Origin: Cristatella mucedo
Lineage: Eukaryota; Bryozoa; Phylactolaemata; Cristatellidae
Direction of reading: 5' to 3'
DNA: 64,000 bases
Assembly: GCA_009760855.2 (NCBI GenBank)
Contig: WPIO01000008.1
Span: 2,410,001 to 2,474,000, forward strand
Positions 23,073 to 34,791 of the stretch are shown here, piece after piece; positions within the stretch are counted from its first letter, which is position 1; each line of letters opens with the position of its first letter. The notes under the pieces were generated by a model that ran no database searches, was not told the origin of the DNA, and saw only the letters and a list, made by a program, of their open reading frames with translations. Both the position numbers and the translations under genes were made by a program.

Positions 23073-23098
23073 CGGCGCATGCACCGGTGCATGCGCCG
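23073..23098. repeat. Perfect 26-bp palindrome
   Basis: The sequence CGGCGCATGCACC joined directly to its exact reverse complement GGTGCATGCGCCG, with no loop. It contains two GCATGC sites and a central ACCGGT. Confidence 0.95.
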
Positions 23099-24672
23099 AG
23101 TCTAGCGCGAAAGAATGCGCACAACGACGGCACGCGACAGCGCGTTCCTCGGCGGACGCGACGGCGCGCCGAGGCACTCGCATGCGCGCGGCGGCCTCGG
23201 CGCAGGCAGCTGGGTGCGAGCCGAACGTTCAGGTGCAGCACTCGAGCGCAGCCCGCCGAGCGCCGGCCGAGCAGAGCGCAGCGAATCGAAAGATGAGCGC
23301 GCCGTCGACTCGGCGCCAGCCGGCGGCGACGCCGGGTCAGCGCCGCCCGCAGGCCCGGGTAGCGGCTGAGAGCGCGCGGCGAAGGCGCCGCTTCGTCGGA
23401 CCGGAAAGGCCGCATGCTCGCTCGTCTTATGGAATCGTCAACGGCTTACAATCGGAGCATAATTTTTGCGTAGCGCGAAGCGAGCTCGCGCTCGCGCCGG
23501 CCGCCGCCAGCGGTAAGCTACCCTTCATCCTCGCGATGCGAGCAGGTGCGGGCTCTATCTCCGACTTCGGCTGCCTGCGCGACCGCGACCGCGCGCCGCC
23601 GCCGAGGCGGCGGGCGCGGCGCGCGGCTCGCCCTTGCGGCCGTCGCCGCGGCGAGCTAACTGTACGACCTTGCATCGGTAACTCGAATCCCCCCTCCTGG
23701 GCCTTAAAGCACCACAACATCGGCTCCAGAGCGTATTGTTGTTTGTTGCAAACGCTCCGCACGGGCGGCTACTGTACTAATGCCCTTGAGCGGCGAACGC
23801 GTGGCGGTCGCGGCGGTAGCACCTAGTCGCCGACGCGAGAAAAACGGAAGCATAGAGTCCTCGAAATGCCGCTAGCGACTCGACTCGTACTTGCCGCATC
23901 GGCAGCGGAGGCAGAGCGCGGCAGCGACTAAAACTGGCGCCTAGAGCTATAGGTACTACCGCTCCTGGAGCGCTTATATCGCCTTGCTGTGGATTTTGAA
24001 GTAACTACTCCCTGCTAGTAATAATTGAGGAGCTGCAAATAGTAGTTCGGCAAGTCATAACCTTGCTGACGATCTACCGCGCTGCCGTTTAACCACCATC
24101 TAATGAAATCCGGCCCACTTAAGCCGGAATAATGAACACCTAACCCAGCCAACTGCGATCGGTGACAGCGTTCGGCTTTCTCTGCCTCATTAAGCGCTAG
24201 AATGTAAGAATGATGAGAATTGTTAGCGCCTTCTCTGAAGATGCTGTTGTAGCTGCGTTGTCTTCATGTTTATCTTGGAGAGCCCTCTCAGCAACGAAAG
24301 GCTTTAATTCGTGTCCAGAAACCTCGGCTTCACACACGTTCGGGTCGTTTACTAGAGACACTTTAGCACCTATAGCTTTGTCTTTCTTGATAGACACCCA
24401 AAACGATCTCAAAATAGAATGAGATTGCCACATGCAACACAAGGATGGGAAGGCCGGTGCTGCCGCGTCGCACGAACGGTTGCAACTTCATCAGGTTCGC
24501 TACGGGCTTCGCCTCAACGGTCTCTTTGCGTCGGCCTTCCTTTCAATTAGACGGCTTGGGTGGAATAGACGACGTCAAGCGAAGAGCTCTAAGCGTGCAG
24601 CCACACGGCAGACGCAAGGAAACGCAGTGAACTCGTAGCCGTGTGAAGCTGGTAGACGTGCGTGTGCACCCC

Positions 24673-24977
24673 CGGTGGCGTAGCCAAGGGCAGGCTCATT
24701 CAGTTTCACCCTCCTTCCCGAAAGTCGAGTCGCGAGTAGGGCCGCCCCCAATTTGAATGCCCCGCATGACCGTCACAAACGAAGGAACTGTGCTTTTAAC
24801 ACCACTCAATGAACGACTGCCACGTTCCGTGTTGAGTAAATGTCACGATTTTTCGCTATGACTTTTCATTAATGGCGGGTCTAGTACCACCTACTTGAAA
24901 AACTTGCCGGTCTTGCCCATACTTAAAAATTTGAAGATCTCGTCTCCGCCTAGATGAAAATCCTGTCTATGCCACTG
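24673..24977. mobile_element. Possible non-autonomous DNA transposon (MITE) with decayed terminal inverted repeats
   Basis: The left end reads CGGTGGCGTAGCCAAGGG. The reverse complement of the right end reads CAGTGGCATAGACAGGAT, about 12 matches in the first 16 bases. Ends of the form CAGTGGCGTAG are common in hAT-like elements of animals. I could not find a convincing target-site duplication, and no transposase is present. Confidence 0.4.
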
Positions 24978-25062
24978 CATGTGCAATAAGATGAGATGAT
25001 TGTATATTCGACAAGTTGTAAGGCTAATGGTATCCTTGCTAAAAAAAAAGGCACGCTCGCAC

Positions 25063-25064
<2 letters not shown>

Positions 25065-25119
<55 letters not shown>
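25065..25119. repeat. (TA)n microsatellite
   Basis: About 27 uninterrupted TA units. Confidence 0.97.
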
Positions 25120-25124
<5 letters not shown>

Positions 25125-25557
25125 ATGCAGAATGAGCTTCCCCGAAGACAAAAAGCCAAGAGGAGTGGCTGAAAAAAAGCGGCGGCGGCAACCGACACCT
25201 GGCCACATCGGAGCATACATAGTACGTCATCATCCGACGAAAACAAAGGGTCGTCATCGGGGCTCGCAACGGAAATTGACAACAGTCTCTTGCAGCGTAG
25301 AAACCATCTGCCGCAGTATGATCGATGTTCGATGGGCGGCTTTGATGCCGAGCAGCTTTTCCAGCGACCTCAGCAGCCGCAGCAGCAGCCAGTGCAGCCA
25401 GTGGCCAGCGCCTCGAAGTCAAGTTACCGCTGTGCAGCGCCGGCTCCACAGCGGCTAGGTCCGGCTCTGCAAGAGCGGTTGTTCCGTTCCTTATGCCGTC
25501 AGCAGAAGTTTTAAGAAGGTACCGGACACCTGCACGTAACCAGCAGCCATTTCCGAC

Positions 25558-25681
25558 CTTCTCTCTCTCGTCTCTCTCTCTCTCTCGTCTCTCTCTCTCT
25601 CTCCCACCACTCCCTCTCTCTTCTCTTTCATCTCTCTGGCTCTCTCCCTCCCTCCCTCTCTCTCTCCCTCTCTCTCTCTTT
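25558..25681. repeat. (CT)n / CCCTCT pyrimidine tract
   Basis: An imperfect CT array with CCCT and CTCGT interruptions. Confidence 0.9.
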
Positions 25682-25835
25682 ACACATCTCAACAGCTCAC
25701 GGACGGAGCTTCGGCTCGCATCGGCGCCACGTTGGTCAGCTGATCGCCCTTGACACCGTCTAGGTTAGCGATAACAAGTTCAATTCTCTTGTCCTCGTTA
25801 GCCGCACTCACTTTTCAGCTCCCAGCTTCACATAT

Positions 25836-25966
25836 CATAATACTATATTTGTATAGCGCCCTCAGAGGTCTGAATTTCTTTCTAGGCACTTTATAGATGC
25901 TGTGTGGAAAGTCTTACCGAATGATTAGTGGTAACATTTACAAGCAGCAGGCACGTGCACATGCAA
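25836..25966 (-). mobile_element. Decayed LINE 3' UTR fragment, reverse orientation
   Basis: On the minus strand: CTATAAAGTGCCTAGAAAGA, TTCAGACCTCTGAGGGCGCT and TACAAATATAGTATTATG. An upstream part with CACTAATCATTCGG matches the ACTAACCATTC segment of the other copies. Confidence 0.75.
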
Positions 25967-26149
25967 AACGAATCGCAGAGCTTAGTAGCATTATTCTCAG
26001 CATTTTTCTCCGCAGACTGTAGTTTTCAGCTTCGTGACAGTCTCAGCATTACTCTCAAAAGACTGCGGGTTAGCCGCGACGTCTTCGGACGAATATTTCT
26101 AACTCGGACGTCGACGTACCTCAACCTTCAGAGTATCGCCAGGCTCCTC

Positions 26150-26302
26150 ATGACTGGTGCGTTCAAATGCGGCAGAATGCCGAGCCGTGGGTGTTGTACC
26201 ACCTGCGAAAACTCTTTGGTTCGATCGGTGATTCAGAATCCTCGTAAGCTCGGTATAACACAAATCTGCACTGTGGGAAACTTGACTTTCGCTATTACTG
26301 AT
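26150..26302 (+). mobile_element. Possible fragment of a Penelope-like (GIY-YIG-associated) retroelement
   Basis: The translated fragment has a short cysteine cluster (FKCGR...CCTTCEN) followed by VIQNPRKLGITQICTVGNLT. Penelope-like and related GIY-YIG retroelements commonly have a G-x-x-x-C-G-x-x-x-C-x-x-C cluster, then a TCTTxNVIYLI-like stretch that leads into GIY-YIG. The spacing here fits, but the GIY-YIG part itself is not present, and the frame stops at 26303-26305. This is inference from a weak pattern. Confidence 0.3.
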
Positions 26303-26305
26303 TAG

Positions 26306-26422
26306 TTTAAATATTAATATTAATTATTAGATATAATATATATAATACATAATCTTTATATTATTTATGTTAGTTAACTAATTATATATATATATATATA
26401 ATAGAAATATATATATAATATT
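26306..26422. repeat. AT-rich low-complexity tract
   Basis: Almost pure A+T with TATATA runs at about 26334-26402; no gene. Confidence 0.9.
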
Positions 26423-26904
26423 AAGATGTAATTACTGCATCGTAATTCGCAAGCTTCCGGTTCGGGCGATCCCTCTTTCGAGTTCCAAATGTCGGCAGAG
26501 TACATTCCAGGCAGAGTACATGGTCGCTCTAGGGTTGTTCACGCGCTCACTACTGCGATCAGATCAGTACACGCCACGGAACCGATCGACTCGAGATCGT
26601 GTGATCGCCCGTCGAAGCTCCACGCTTCAGTCACAACTTTCGGCGAAATACCGTAGGCGCAGTCAAAGAGACTAGCAGAAGCCGTCTGCTAACGGTTCTT
26701 GAAGCGAAATTCTCTTTCTTCTGATTCCAAAATATTTGCAAACGCTTCGCCGCAGCGACGACGCCGCTTCTGTCCTATCGTCCTTAGCCCGAATACACTA
26801 ATGTTTGTAACAGCCTTAGTCCTTGCCAACGAGCGACATATACCGGTGGAGCTACATCGCAGCTAGGGACTTGTAAGTGCAGCAACGATACACGCAGGGA
26901 AAGC

Positions 26905-27062
26905 CGTGGTGGCACACTAGCTAAGGCGGTTGCTTTTCACGACCTCGGTCCCGAGGTCGTGGGTTCGAATCCTGCGGTGGGTGATTCATTATCACTGCTG
27001 CAAGTGGCGGTGGAAGCGGTAAGCTCTTCTGTCTCTATACAGAAGAGATTGTTAAGTCATTG
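26905..27062 (+). mobile_element. tRNA-derived SINE, family A, near full length (best copy)
   Basis: It begins TGGTGGCACACTAGCTAAGG (A-box-like TAGCTAAGGCGG), has a perfect GACCTCGG/CCGAGGTC stem at the anticodon-arm position, and a textbook B box GGTTCGAATCC. The body reads GGTGGGTGATTCATTATCAC, GCAAGTGGCGGTGGAAGCGG, and it ends with CAGAAGAGATTGTTAAGTCA. A B box and an A box set up internal RNA polymerase III transcription. The arms do not close a full acceptor stem, so this is not a functional tRNA gene. Confidence 0.85.
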
Positions 27063-28380
27063 ACGTTTGCTGATCGCGGCAGCGACGAAGAGCTGAGCGC
27101 AACCCTAGTCTAGATTCGCAGCCTAAAATACAGTATTCGATGACCCAGAAGACAGAGAAGGTTACAGATGCCAAGCATAATTTTTGGGCGGACAAACTAC
27201 TCACGAACTACGCCAGAGCACCGTAGGACTTCCCGGTCGTGTGCTCGAGCCCGGTAGACGCTCGGCTATTTGCAAGCGTTGCGAATAGCCACGAAGGTTC
27301 TTTTTTGCCGCCATAGAAAACGAGGCTCTCGAATGAGCTAACATTTTTTTTTAATTTGCTGACCCTTGCTAACGAATGCCCTGACCCGTTCTAAGTCGTT
27401 AAAGTTCAGGAGCCGAGGATTATCGGGCCGAAGTGGCAGTTTGGCCGATCGTGCCTACCGGGTGTTTCAATATTGTCCGAGGCGCTTCACTACGGAAATG
27501 CTACGCGTTCACCATTGGCTGCAGGTTAGTTGAAACTCGATTATTGCAAATCGTTCGTTTGCCACTCGAGCTGACGGCAGCGAGACTCGCTGTAAGGTAT
27601 GAGGCTTTCGAATAAATCTACTGGCTCACTGTCCAGCTGGAAACCTAATTGAGGCACACTTGCCGCGGGCTAGCTGAAAGTGTCCCTTAGATCGGGTTGC
27701 CCCCGTTCAACCGGGCTGCGAGCCTACACGATTGATTCTTCGGTCCAATGGGTCACGTGTCGTGTGCCTCTTGTATCAAGCTCCACAAAGTCACAAAAGA
27801 CTAAGTGGGGGGGGGGTAACACAGGCAAGTTTTGTAAAGCTCACTCACAGCCCAAGCGGCTTTCGGGTACGCATCCGGTAGCCAGCAGACTTCATCTCGC
27901 ACGCAACAATAAGTAAGTGAGAATCGTAGCCGAGTCAGGAGAGCAGTCGAGGCACCGATCGGTAGTAGTTGTCACAGCTAGCCATCATAGCCGCAGGTCG
28001 TCGTCGCCAGTCCGTGGGCTGGATGGACACTGTGGACACCCTAGGTGCGACCATCCGAAGGACGAGGGCAGACAAAGGCGGGCGACTCTTGGCTCCACTG
28101 TTGCCATCGATTGGCCGCAGGCCGATTAGAATGAATATCTTGTCACCGCGGCGTCGTATATCAAGTTGTGGGCTGCGGCCGTGGCCATTCGGGGGCTGAG
28201 AAGCCGGGCCGTGAAGCCTGCCCACAGGACATCCTCCTCTCGGTTTTTTTGCACCTGATGGTCCCCACCTAGAAGCCGTGCTCTTTTTGTTGTCCACACA
28301 AAGCGACAGTGGCAATGCAGGGTGCCCTTGTGCTTGAGCCACATGCATTGTCGCCAAGTGCCGAACTCCGGGTGCTTTCT
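27063..28380. other. No recognisable gene
   Basis: A B-box-like GTGTGCTCGAGCCCGG at about 27239 may be a scrap of SINE family B. A G8 run lies near 27808. Otherwise I see nothing, including on the minus strand, where the frame at 27935-28357 has no motif. Confidence 0.4.
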
Positions 28381-28668
<288 letters not shown>

Positions 28669-28870
28669 TGGGGGAGGCGTCTTGTGCATGGTTTCAGGCG
28701 GCCATGGTTCTGCTGACTTAAACTGGCTTTTTCCAAACAGCTGCGACAGCTTTTTTTCGGAAGCCTATCCTCATACGCTTAGCGGCATAGTGGCCTAGGG
28801 GCCATTGGCAATGGGGAGGGGGAGTGTAGGGCAGGTGAGTAGAAGTGCAAAGGCACGAGAACACACGCGT

Positions 28871-28914
<44 letters not shown>
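28871..28914. repeat. (CA)n microsatellite
   Basis: About 22 CA units, only 200 bases from the (GT)n array and in the opposite phase, so the two arrays could pair with each other as an inverted repeat. Confidence 0.97.
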
Positions 28915-28917
<3 letters not shown>

Positions 28918-31871
28918 AGCACACACCGAGCCAGTATGTTATCAGATGTTACCACTCGTGGTTTTAATTCTATTAATGCACAAACCGCTAATAAGATCTG
29001 TTGGCAGGAAACCTAATCTCGGGTCGATCGCACGAGGGTATGCTTCAGGGTGCTGGGAGAGGCCGAGTTAGGCACAAGGCACCCCCCCCCCCCCCCGTTA
29101 AACAGGTCGACTGAGAGAGACGCGAAGAGGCCGATTTTCGTCGAAAAGACTTGGTGAAGCGAGCTTTTGAAGGGAAACCATCCAATGACGAATGAACCAT
29201 CCAATGACGAATTCGTGGAGCAAGAAAGGCAGCCCCCCCCCCCCCCCGGTCAGCGATCCCCGATCGACGTTGATGGTCGTTGCCTTGATTAATGTCAAGC
29301 CGGCTCGGCCATGTCCTAGACTAGCAATTATATCTCAGCTGCAAGATAGCTCTTGTCCATTGAGTCGAATAGTCCACGTCAAAATCCTCACAGCAGCGAT
29401 GTAAACATCCGCTTCTGCATCTCATCGTCTGCTTTCGCTCAGGGTGGTCGCTAGGGCAGCAGTCGAGTTTGTTGATGTTTAGGCTGTTTCTCTTGAGGGA
29501 CTGACCGCTGCAGGATTGTTTTCTGTCCATGCGGTGCAGACGCAGCGATCATCCCTCAGCACCCTACCACACGTGCCGGCCAGTCTAGGTTGTGGCCGGT
29601 GGCTCGTCTGTAGTGGCTTGTGCCCTTCGCGGTGGCCAGCGATCTGCGCAACACGGGAGAGGCAATGCTAGCCCCACTCTCTGAGCAATCGCACAGACGG
29701 CCGGCTGAGCGCCTGCTGGTGTCGGGACAGGTGAGGTCCGAGTGTCCACCCACACTTCCAGGCCTCCTGCAGCATCGTCTCCCGGGCTCCTCTCTCACCC
29801 CCTCGGCATCCGAGAGAGCTGCTTGCCTCTGGCGAGCCTGTGGAGGTTGCACCTGGGTCCATCATGTGCGTCGCTAATAAAGGTTAGTGGTGTGGTGAAA
29901 AATAAACAAGCAGATCTGGCTCTGGCTGGGTGTGGTGCATCAATGCCGTCCGATTAAGGCCAGCACTTCTGCCGACAGAGATTGAGCTGACGGTGTGGCT
30001 GCAAGACAGACCTACCCGACCTTCCCCGACTCGGCAGAAGCTGTCCACCTTCCTCAGTCAGCGTGTTGTCCCCCAGGTCGCAAGTGCTATTGCTGCTGCT
30101 GCTGCTGCTGGTGTGCCCATGGCGAAGTCACTCGAAGGCTCAGAGGCCGGACACTATTCAGCATATCAGCTTACCTTGCGACTCTTCTCGCTATGTACCT
30201 GGACGATGGGCAGATGGAGAGGACACCCGGCTGCTGCTGCAGCAGCAGCCACCGCCTCCCGATGCCACTGCTTCCGATTGCTACAGATCTTGTTGCTCAG
30301 ATCAAGTTCGATCAGGATTTCAACTGACCATTCGGCAGAGACTGCTGTGCTGCAATCGTGCAAAGACTTAACAGTTGCACGAAACGTTCGCCGAAACTCT
30401 TTTGCTATGATAGTTGACAAGCCAATGTACAGCACACCAAGAATGAGCCCTATCGCCTCACTCCAAACTCGGATCTGTCACCAGGCAGCTAGGGGAGTAA
30501 GGGAGGAGTGGATGCACCAGGGGAGGACGGGTGACCGGGCGCAGAGATTGTTTGTACTATTCCCAGACTGACAAAAGTCGTCGGCACCGAGGCTGCACAC
30601 AGGAAGCTGCCTAATCTAGTTGCTGGCGACCATTGTCTCACGAGAGACCAGCAAAGCACTCGAGTGGTTTTAAGGCATAAACACCGGGAGACCACCAAAA
30701 CACCAAGAAAGGACAGATAATGCACGCAGGCGGCAATCATCAGCTTTGTATGCTCGACTGACCCTTATCTCGAGTCTGGGTTGGTCCACTTCGGGCTACC
30801 CGATCCGATCCCCTGTCCTCTCAAACAGACCAACGAGTCTGCATCGTCAGCTCAAAAGAGTGCATGAAAGAAGTGCATGAAGAGTGCATGCCTAAATCTT
30901 GAGGAGTTCGCCCAACTGCTACCATCGCAATGCACACAGCACATGCTGGCGTCGGTACACGTAGAATCAAGCCCGACTGGCACGTGCATGCAGTGGTGCA
31001 GTGCCGATCGCCTGTACATTGGAGGGGGAATGCAGGGGGGGGACTTGTGGGAGGACTTGCCATGGCCATAGCGGAGGGGACTTGTGCATCGGAATCCGAG
31101 TTTCTTCACACGGCGATTCATCCGATGCCTTTTCCTCGTGTCTATGGCTTTACGCTCTGCCTACCGAGGCCCAGCAGTCGCTGCCCTCGGTCTTTGCAGG
31201 CCCATCCATTGTCATGTGTCATTCCGTATGATCTGTCTTGACGGATAATACGGAAATGAGGAATCTACTCTTGGTCACCCGGCTTGGGAGGCGAAGCGTG
31301 CCAACGAGGAGCAGCAAGCAGGTGCAGCGAAGCATGTGCCGAGCATGTGTGCGCGCATGTACTGGCTGCTCCAAGCGAGCGACTGTCTTCCAAGTGTGCG
31401 CGTCCCATCGGCACCGATTTTCATTGACACTCGTGAAGCCAAACGGCCAGCAGCCCTGCTACACTAGTGAGATTGCAGTGCCGACGATTGACCTGCAGCT
31501 TCCCTGGCAGCTTGTCCGACTCAAACGTTATCGCAGCATGCAGCCACCCAGAATGCCATTGCTACGTGGCCAGAAGCCACAGAAGCTGTGGCTGCTCAGC
31601 ACAAAGAGCATATTTTTTCACCGAATCCTCCTCTTCCCCCAAACCACCTCTTTCCCTAGCGCCCCTCCCCATCCAAGGCACAAAAGAGATTTTTCTTTTG
31701 ACTATCAACCGACCTCCACACCCCCTCCTCCATCCAGGCATCCAGTGTTTATTGCCTCAACCGACACGACCGGCTCCAGGAAAAACATTCAGCCCGTCCT
31801 CCCCCCACCTCTCCTTACCCCCTGCCAACCATATTTATTATTCGCGAGCGAGCTGACTGCGGCTTCGGGGG

Positions 31872-31875
<4 letters not shown>
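28915..31875. other. No recognisable gene; C15 runs and CTG/CAG tracts
   Basis: Runs of 15 C occur at 29082-29096 and 29233-29247. CTG repeats lie at about 30091-30111 and CTG/CAG at 30231-30250. A near-duplicated AACCATCCAATGACGAAT occurs at 29177-29210. Open frames of up to 200 codons have low-complexity composition and no recognisable domain. Confidence 0.4.
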
Positions 31876-31930
<55 letters not shown>

Positions 31931-31958
31931 GGGAGAGAGAGAGGGAGAGAGAGAGAGA

Positions 31959-32048
<90 letters not shown>
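31876..32048. repeat. (GA)n microsatellite
   Basis: About 170 bases of GA with GGGA interruptions. An adjoining (CCT)n run lies at about 32158-32182. Confidence 0.97.
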
Positions 32049-32050
<2 letters not shown>

Positions 32051-32214
32051 CCCGGTAGAGCTGCCAGCCCCAGCCAACCAGCCAGGCTCGGTTGGCCCAT
32101 CCCTGTGGAAGCTGGAAAATCTGGGGCGACGTGGCGAGGCCTCGTCGTCGTCGCCGTCCTCCTCCTCCTCCTCCTCCTCCTCTTTCCACGGCAGAAGCCT
32201 TTTGCTGAATGCCC

Positions 32215-32261
32215 AGCAGCACTAGCAGCACCAGCTTCTGGCTGCTGCTGCTAGTGCTGCT
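32215..32261. repeat. Perfect 16-bp inverted repeat, 15-base loop
   Basis: AGCAGCACTAGCAGCA at 32215-32230 is the exact reverse complement of 32246-32261. It is built from CAG/CTG triplets, which are prone to form hairpins. Confidence 0.9.
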
Positions 32262-33417
32262 GCCTCGCTCTGCTCACTCGCCGATGCTGCTGCAGCTGAA
32301 GAAGCTGTTTCGGCGCTGCTGCCAGCGGCCGGCGGCAAAAGTAGCCTCAAAGGTGGGCAGCAGCAGCAGCAGCAGCGGCGCGAGCCCCGAGCAGGGCGAG
32401 CAGCAGCAGCATCTTTTTTCGGCTCATTGATGTGGCTAGCCTTGACCTCCAGAACGACTCTCGAGTTCCTGTTGTCCCAAGAAATCCCGCAAACTGGATC
32501 CGAATGGCTCTGGGCCCAGTGAATGCCTGCCATTGTGTCGTGCTGCCGCTGATTCTGCGGCCGCTGCAAAGCTCATCACCATCATCATCGGCGGATCCGA
32601 GCTGCTGCTGCTGCGATGGCCACTGCCACCGACGGCCGGCTCTGCTAGCAGCTCTAGTTTCTGGCCGCCCACCCGGCTGCGTCCAACAGGTGGCCAACCA
32701 GCATTAGCCTGCACGCAGGACCACGACGGCGCCTGGCCTAGACAAGGGCTTCATTTACAACTTGGTTCTGGCTGCTTGCCCTTGCAATGGGCTTGCAGCA
32801 GTTAGCGGTGACTACTTATCCACTTCCAAGCCTCTGGCCGCAGCAACAGCAGCAACAGCTCTGCTGCCTCTCGTTAGGTGCATACACTTAAGCAGACCTG
32901 CACGAATACTCACGCCTGGCTGTTTCCTAGATTTTCAGCTTCCTAGATTTGGCCACCAAGATGTTACTCCTGTAGCTTAGGGTGGTGGGCAGCAGCAGCT
33001 GCTGCTCTTTGTTGCAGGAGTTAGAGGTTGAACTTGCGAGCAGCCGAGCGACGGCTGAGTTAGAGACCCGCCCATCGGCCCATGCATATGTATTAGGGTA
33101 GCGAATGCTGGGTGAAAATTCGGACGTCTCAGTTATTCAGGCTTGACGCAGCAGCAGCAGAGCAGCCCAGCCAGTGCCTGAGCCGGCGGCCCAGACTGCT
33201 CTAGGCGGCAACCCTACATCCGGCGGAAGCTCCGGTAGCTGGTCTCAGCCTCTGCGAGGTCTGGAGGGAGGCCTTGCACTGTGACCCTGGCTGGCTCTGG
33301 CAAGAGAGCAAGGGAGAGGGAGAGAGAGAGAGAGAGAATTAGCTCAAGTGCCAGACATGTAGGGCAGGCGCGCAGGGCAGCAGCAGCGCAACCCTGCTTT
33401 TTGAGTAGAAAGCTAAG
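32262..33417. other. No recognisable gene; CAG/CTG-rich, short (GA)n
   Basis: CAGCAGCAG runs occur at 32358-32376 and 32400-32411, and a (GA)n run at about 33311-33338. No protein family is recognisable in the alanine/serine-rich frames. Confidence 0.4.
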
Positions 33418-33482
33418 AAAGATATGTGAAGTGCCTAGAAAGAGATTGAGTTCTCTGAGAGCGCTATGTCAAATGTATTATT
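33418..33482 (+). mobile_element. LINE/SINE-B 3' tail
   Basis: AGATATGTGAAGTGCCTAGA, AAGAGATTGAGTTCTCTGAG and AGCGCTATGTCAAATGTATT make a clean terminal module without a recognisable head. Confidence 0.75.
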
Positions 33483-33615
33483 GTCCTCTTTATTAGTTAA
33501 TGTTATTAAAGAAGTGCTGCTTCCACACCAGGGGCGTGTCAGCTGAGCCAAGCTGGAGCCTACCCAGGGGTAGGAATGCAGCCGAGAGCCCTGAAGCCTG
33601 CTTGTACAGCATACA

Positions 33616-33680
33616 GCATGTAAAGTGCCGAGGAGGAGAGATTTAGCTCTACCGGGCGTTATACAAGTTATAGGAATCAT
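33616..33680 (+). mobile_element. LINE/SINE-B 3' tail with (ATT)n-like tract
   Basis: GCATGTAAAGTGCCGAGGAG, GAGATTTAGCTCTACCGGGC and GTTATACAAGTTATAG, followed at 33690-33780 by a long imperfect (ATT)n/(TTA)n tract that is probably its expanded tail. Confidence 0.65.
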
Positions 33681-33780
33681 TACCATTGCTATTAATACTG
33701 GTATTATTATAATTATTATTGGTATTATTATTATTACAGTTGATATTATCATTGGTATTATTGTTATTATTATTTAATTA

Positions 33781-34791
33781 ATTAATTTTTAGTTATTTTT
33801 TAGTATTATTACAGTTGTTGCAGCTCCAGCAGCTAGTCCGTGGCTGGCTGCCAAGTCAGACACGCGGCCGTTCGACCTGAGTCTTATTCGAGTTATCTCG
33901 AGAGAAAAACGTGTCACGTGATTGGGAGAGAGTCAGAGGATCGAGAGAGAAGAGAGAAAGAAGAGGAGAGATTTTACATGGCACGGAGAAGGAGGAGGCG
34001 GAAGAGGCTGGACGTGGCAGCATCAAAATAGACTCCATTGGCTAGCTGGCACCGCAGGGCAGCAGCTCTGTCTTTGGGAAGCTCTTAATCTCACGGCTCG
34101 GTGGCCACAGAGGCCAACCGCAGGCAGAGGCAGCCGGGCCACAGAGGCAAGGAAGTACCATAATGGCTGTCAATGGAGCCGTGGAGTCAGGTGCCGTGCA
34201 CCCGATGCCGCCTACTCTCTGCCTGCTCTCTCTCTCTTTCTCTCTCCCGCTCAGCCCGCTCCTCCCGAGTCCACTCAATGCAGCTGTATCGCTTTCCTCC
34301 TCTCGCGAGCCCACCGCAGCGCCAGCACTCGATGACCTGTGCTGCCGAAAGACGACACCGACGACGGGTCCGTGGCAACATTGCCCCCCACCCCTCCCTG
34401 TTGCTGCCTACTCGGTACTCCTATTCATTGACCTTGTCCGGCTGGCAGCTAAGTCGGCCGAGAGTGCAGGCGGCAGGCTCCCCGGTGGCTGAGGAGGAGG
34501 AGGAGGAGGCGGCGGCTACCAGCATGACCTGTTTTGCAGAGCAGCTCTCCTGTCTGGGGGAGTGCACTTACCTGCACGTGCCCCGAGTAAGGCTCGGAAG
34601 CCTCGGGACACCTGAGCCAGCTCCTTACAGCTCAAAGCCTTGAGCTGCCGCTGGGCTTTAAGTGTGAATTCTGCACCCCCTCCTCCCGGCTTCCGCCTCC
34701 GCAACGACCTCAGGTGACCAGTCCTACGAAGCAGCTGATGCCACCACGCACGGCATCAGCTGCCAGTGAGGAACTTGTTGGAGCGGTCGCA
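33781..34791. other. No recognisable gene
   Basis: Short GA and CT tracts (33926-33971, 34224-34247) and GGA triplets at 34492-34512. Nothing here has a family signature. Confidence 0.4.

Larger units (their letters stand above)
16346..24672. other. GC- and CpG-rich block without an identifiable gene
   Basis: Most of 16.7-19.7, 20.2-21.4 and 22.9-23.9 kb is dense in CG dinucleotides, quite unlike the AT-richer DNA left of 16 kb. Such blocks can be CpG-island promoters and first exons of unseen genes, and weak TATA-like (GCATAAAAAG near 19209) and donor-like (GCGGTAAGC near 23512) sequences exist. No open frame in the block has a recognisable domain. The longest (20230-21339 +, 369 codons) is arginine- and serine-rich in the manner of chance frames in GC-rich DNA. 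Apart from the LINE piece at 21865 and the listed palindromes I see nothing definite. Confidence 0.45.

Noticed and set aside
23182-23826. Open frame with an internal splice-donor-like GCGGTAAGC at 23512
   Set aside because: No domain in the frame and no partner acceptor that yields a recognisable protein.
26905-26990. Possible tRNA gene (A and B boxes, anticodon-like stem)
   Set aside because: The acceptor stem does not close, the block continues into a shared body, and several diverged copies exist; it is a SINE head.
31238-32254. 338-codon open frame through a GA array
   Set aside because: Much of its length is Glu-Arg repeats from (GA)n; both flanks lack motifs.
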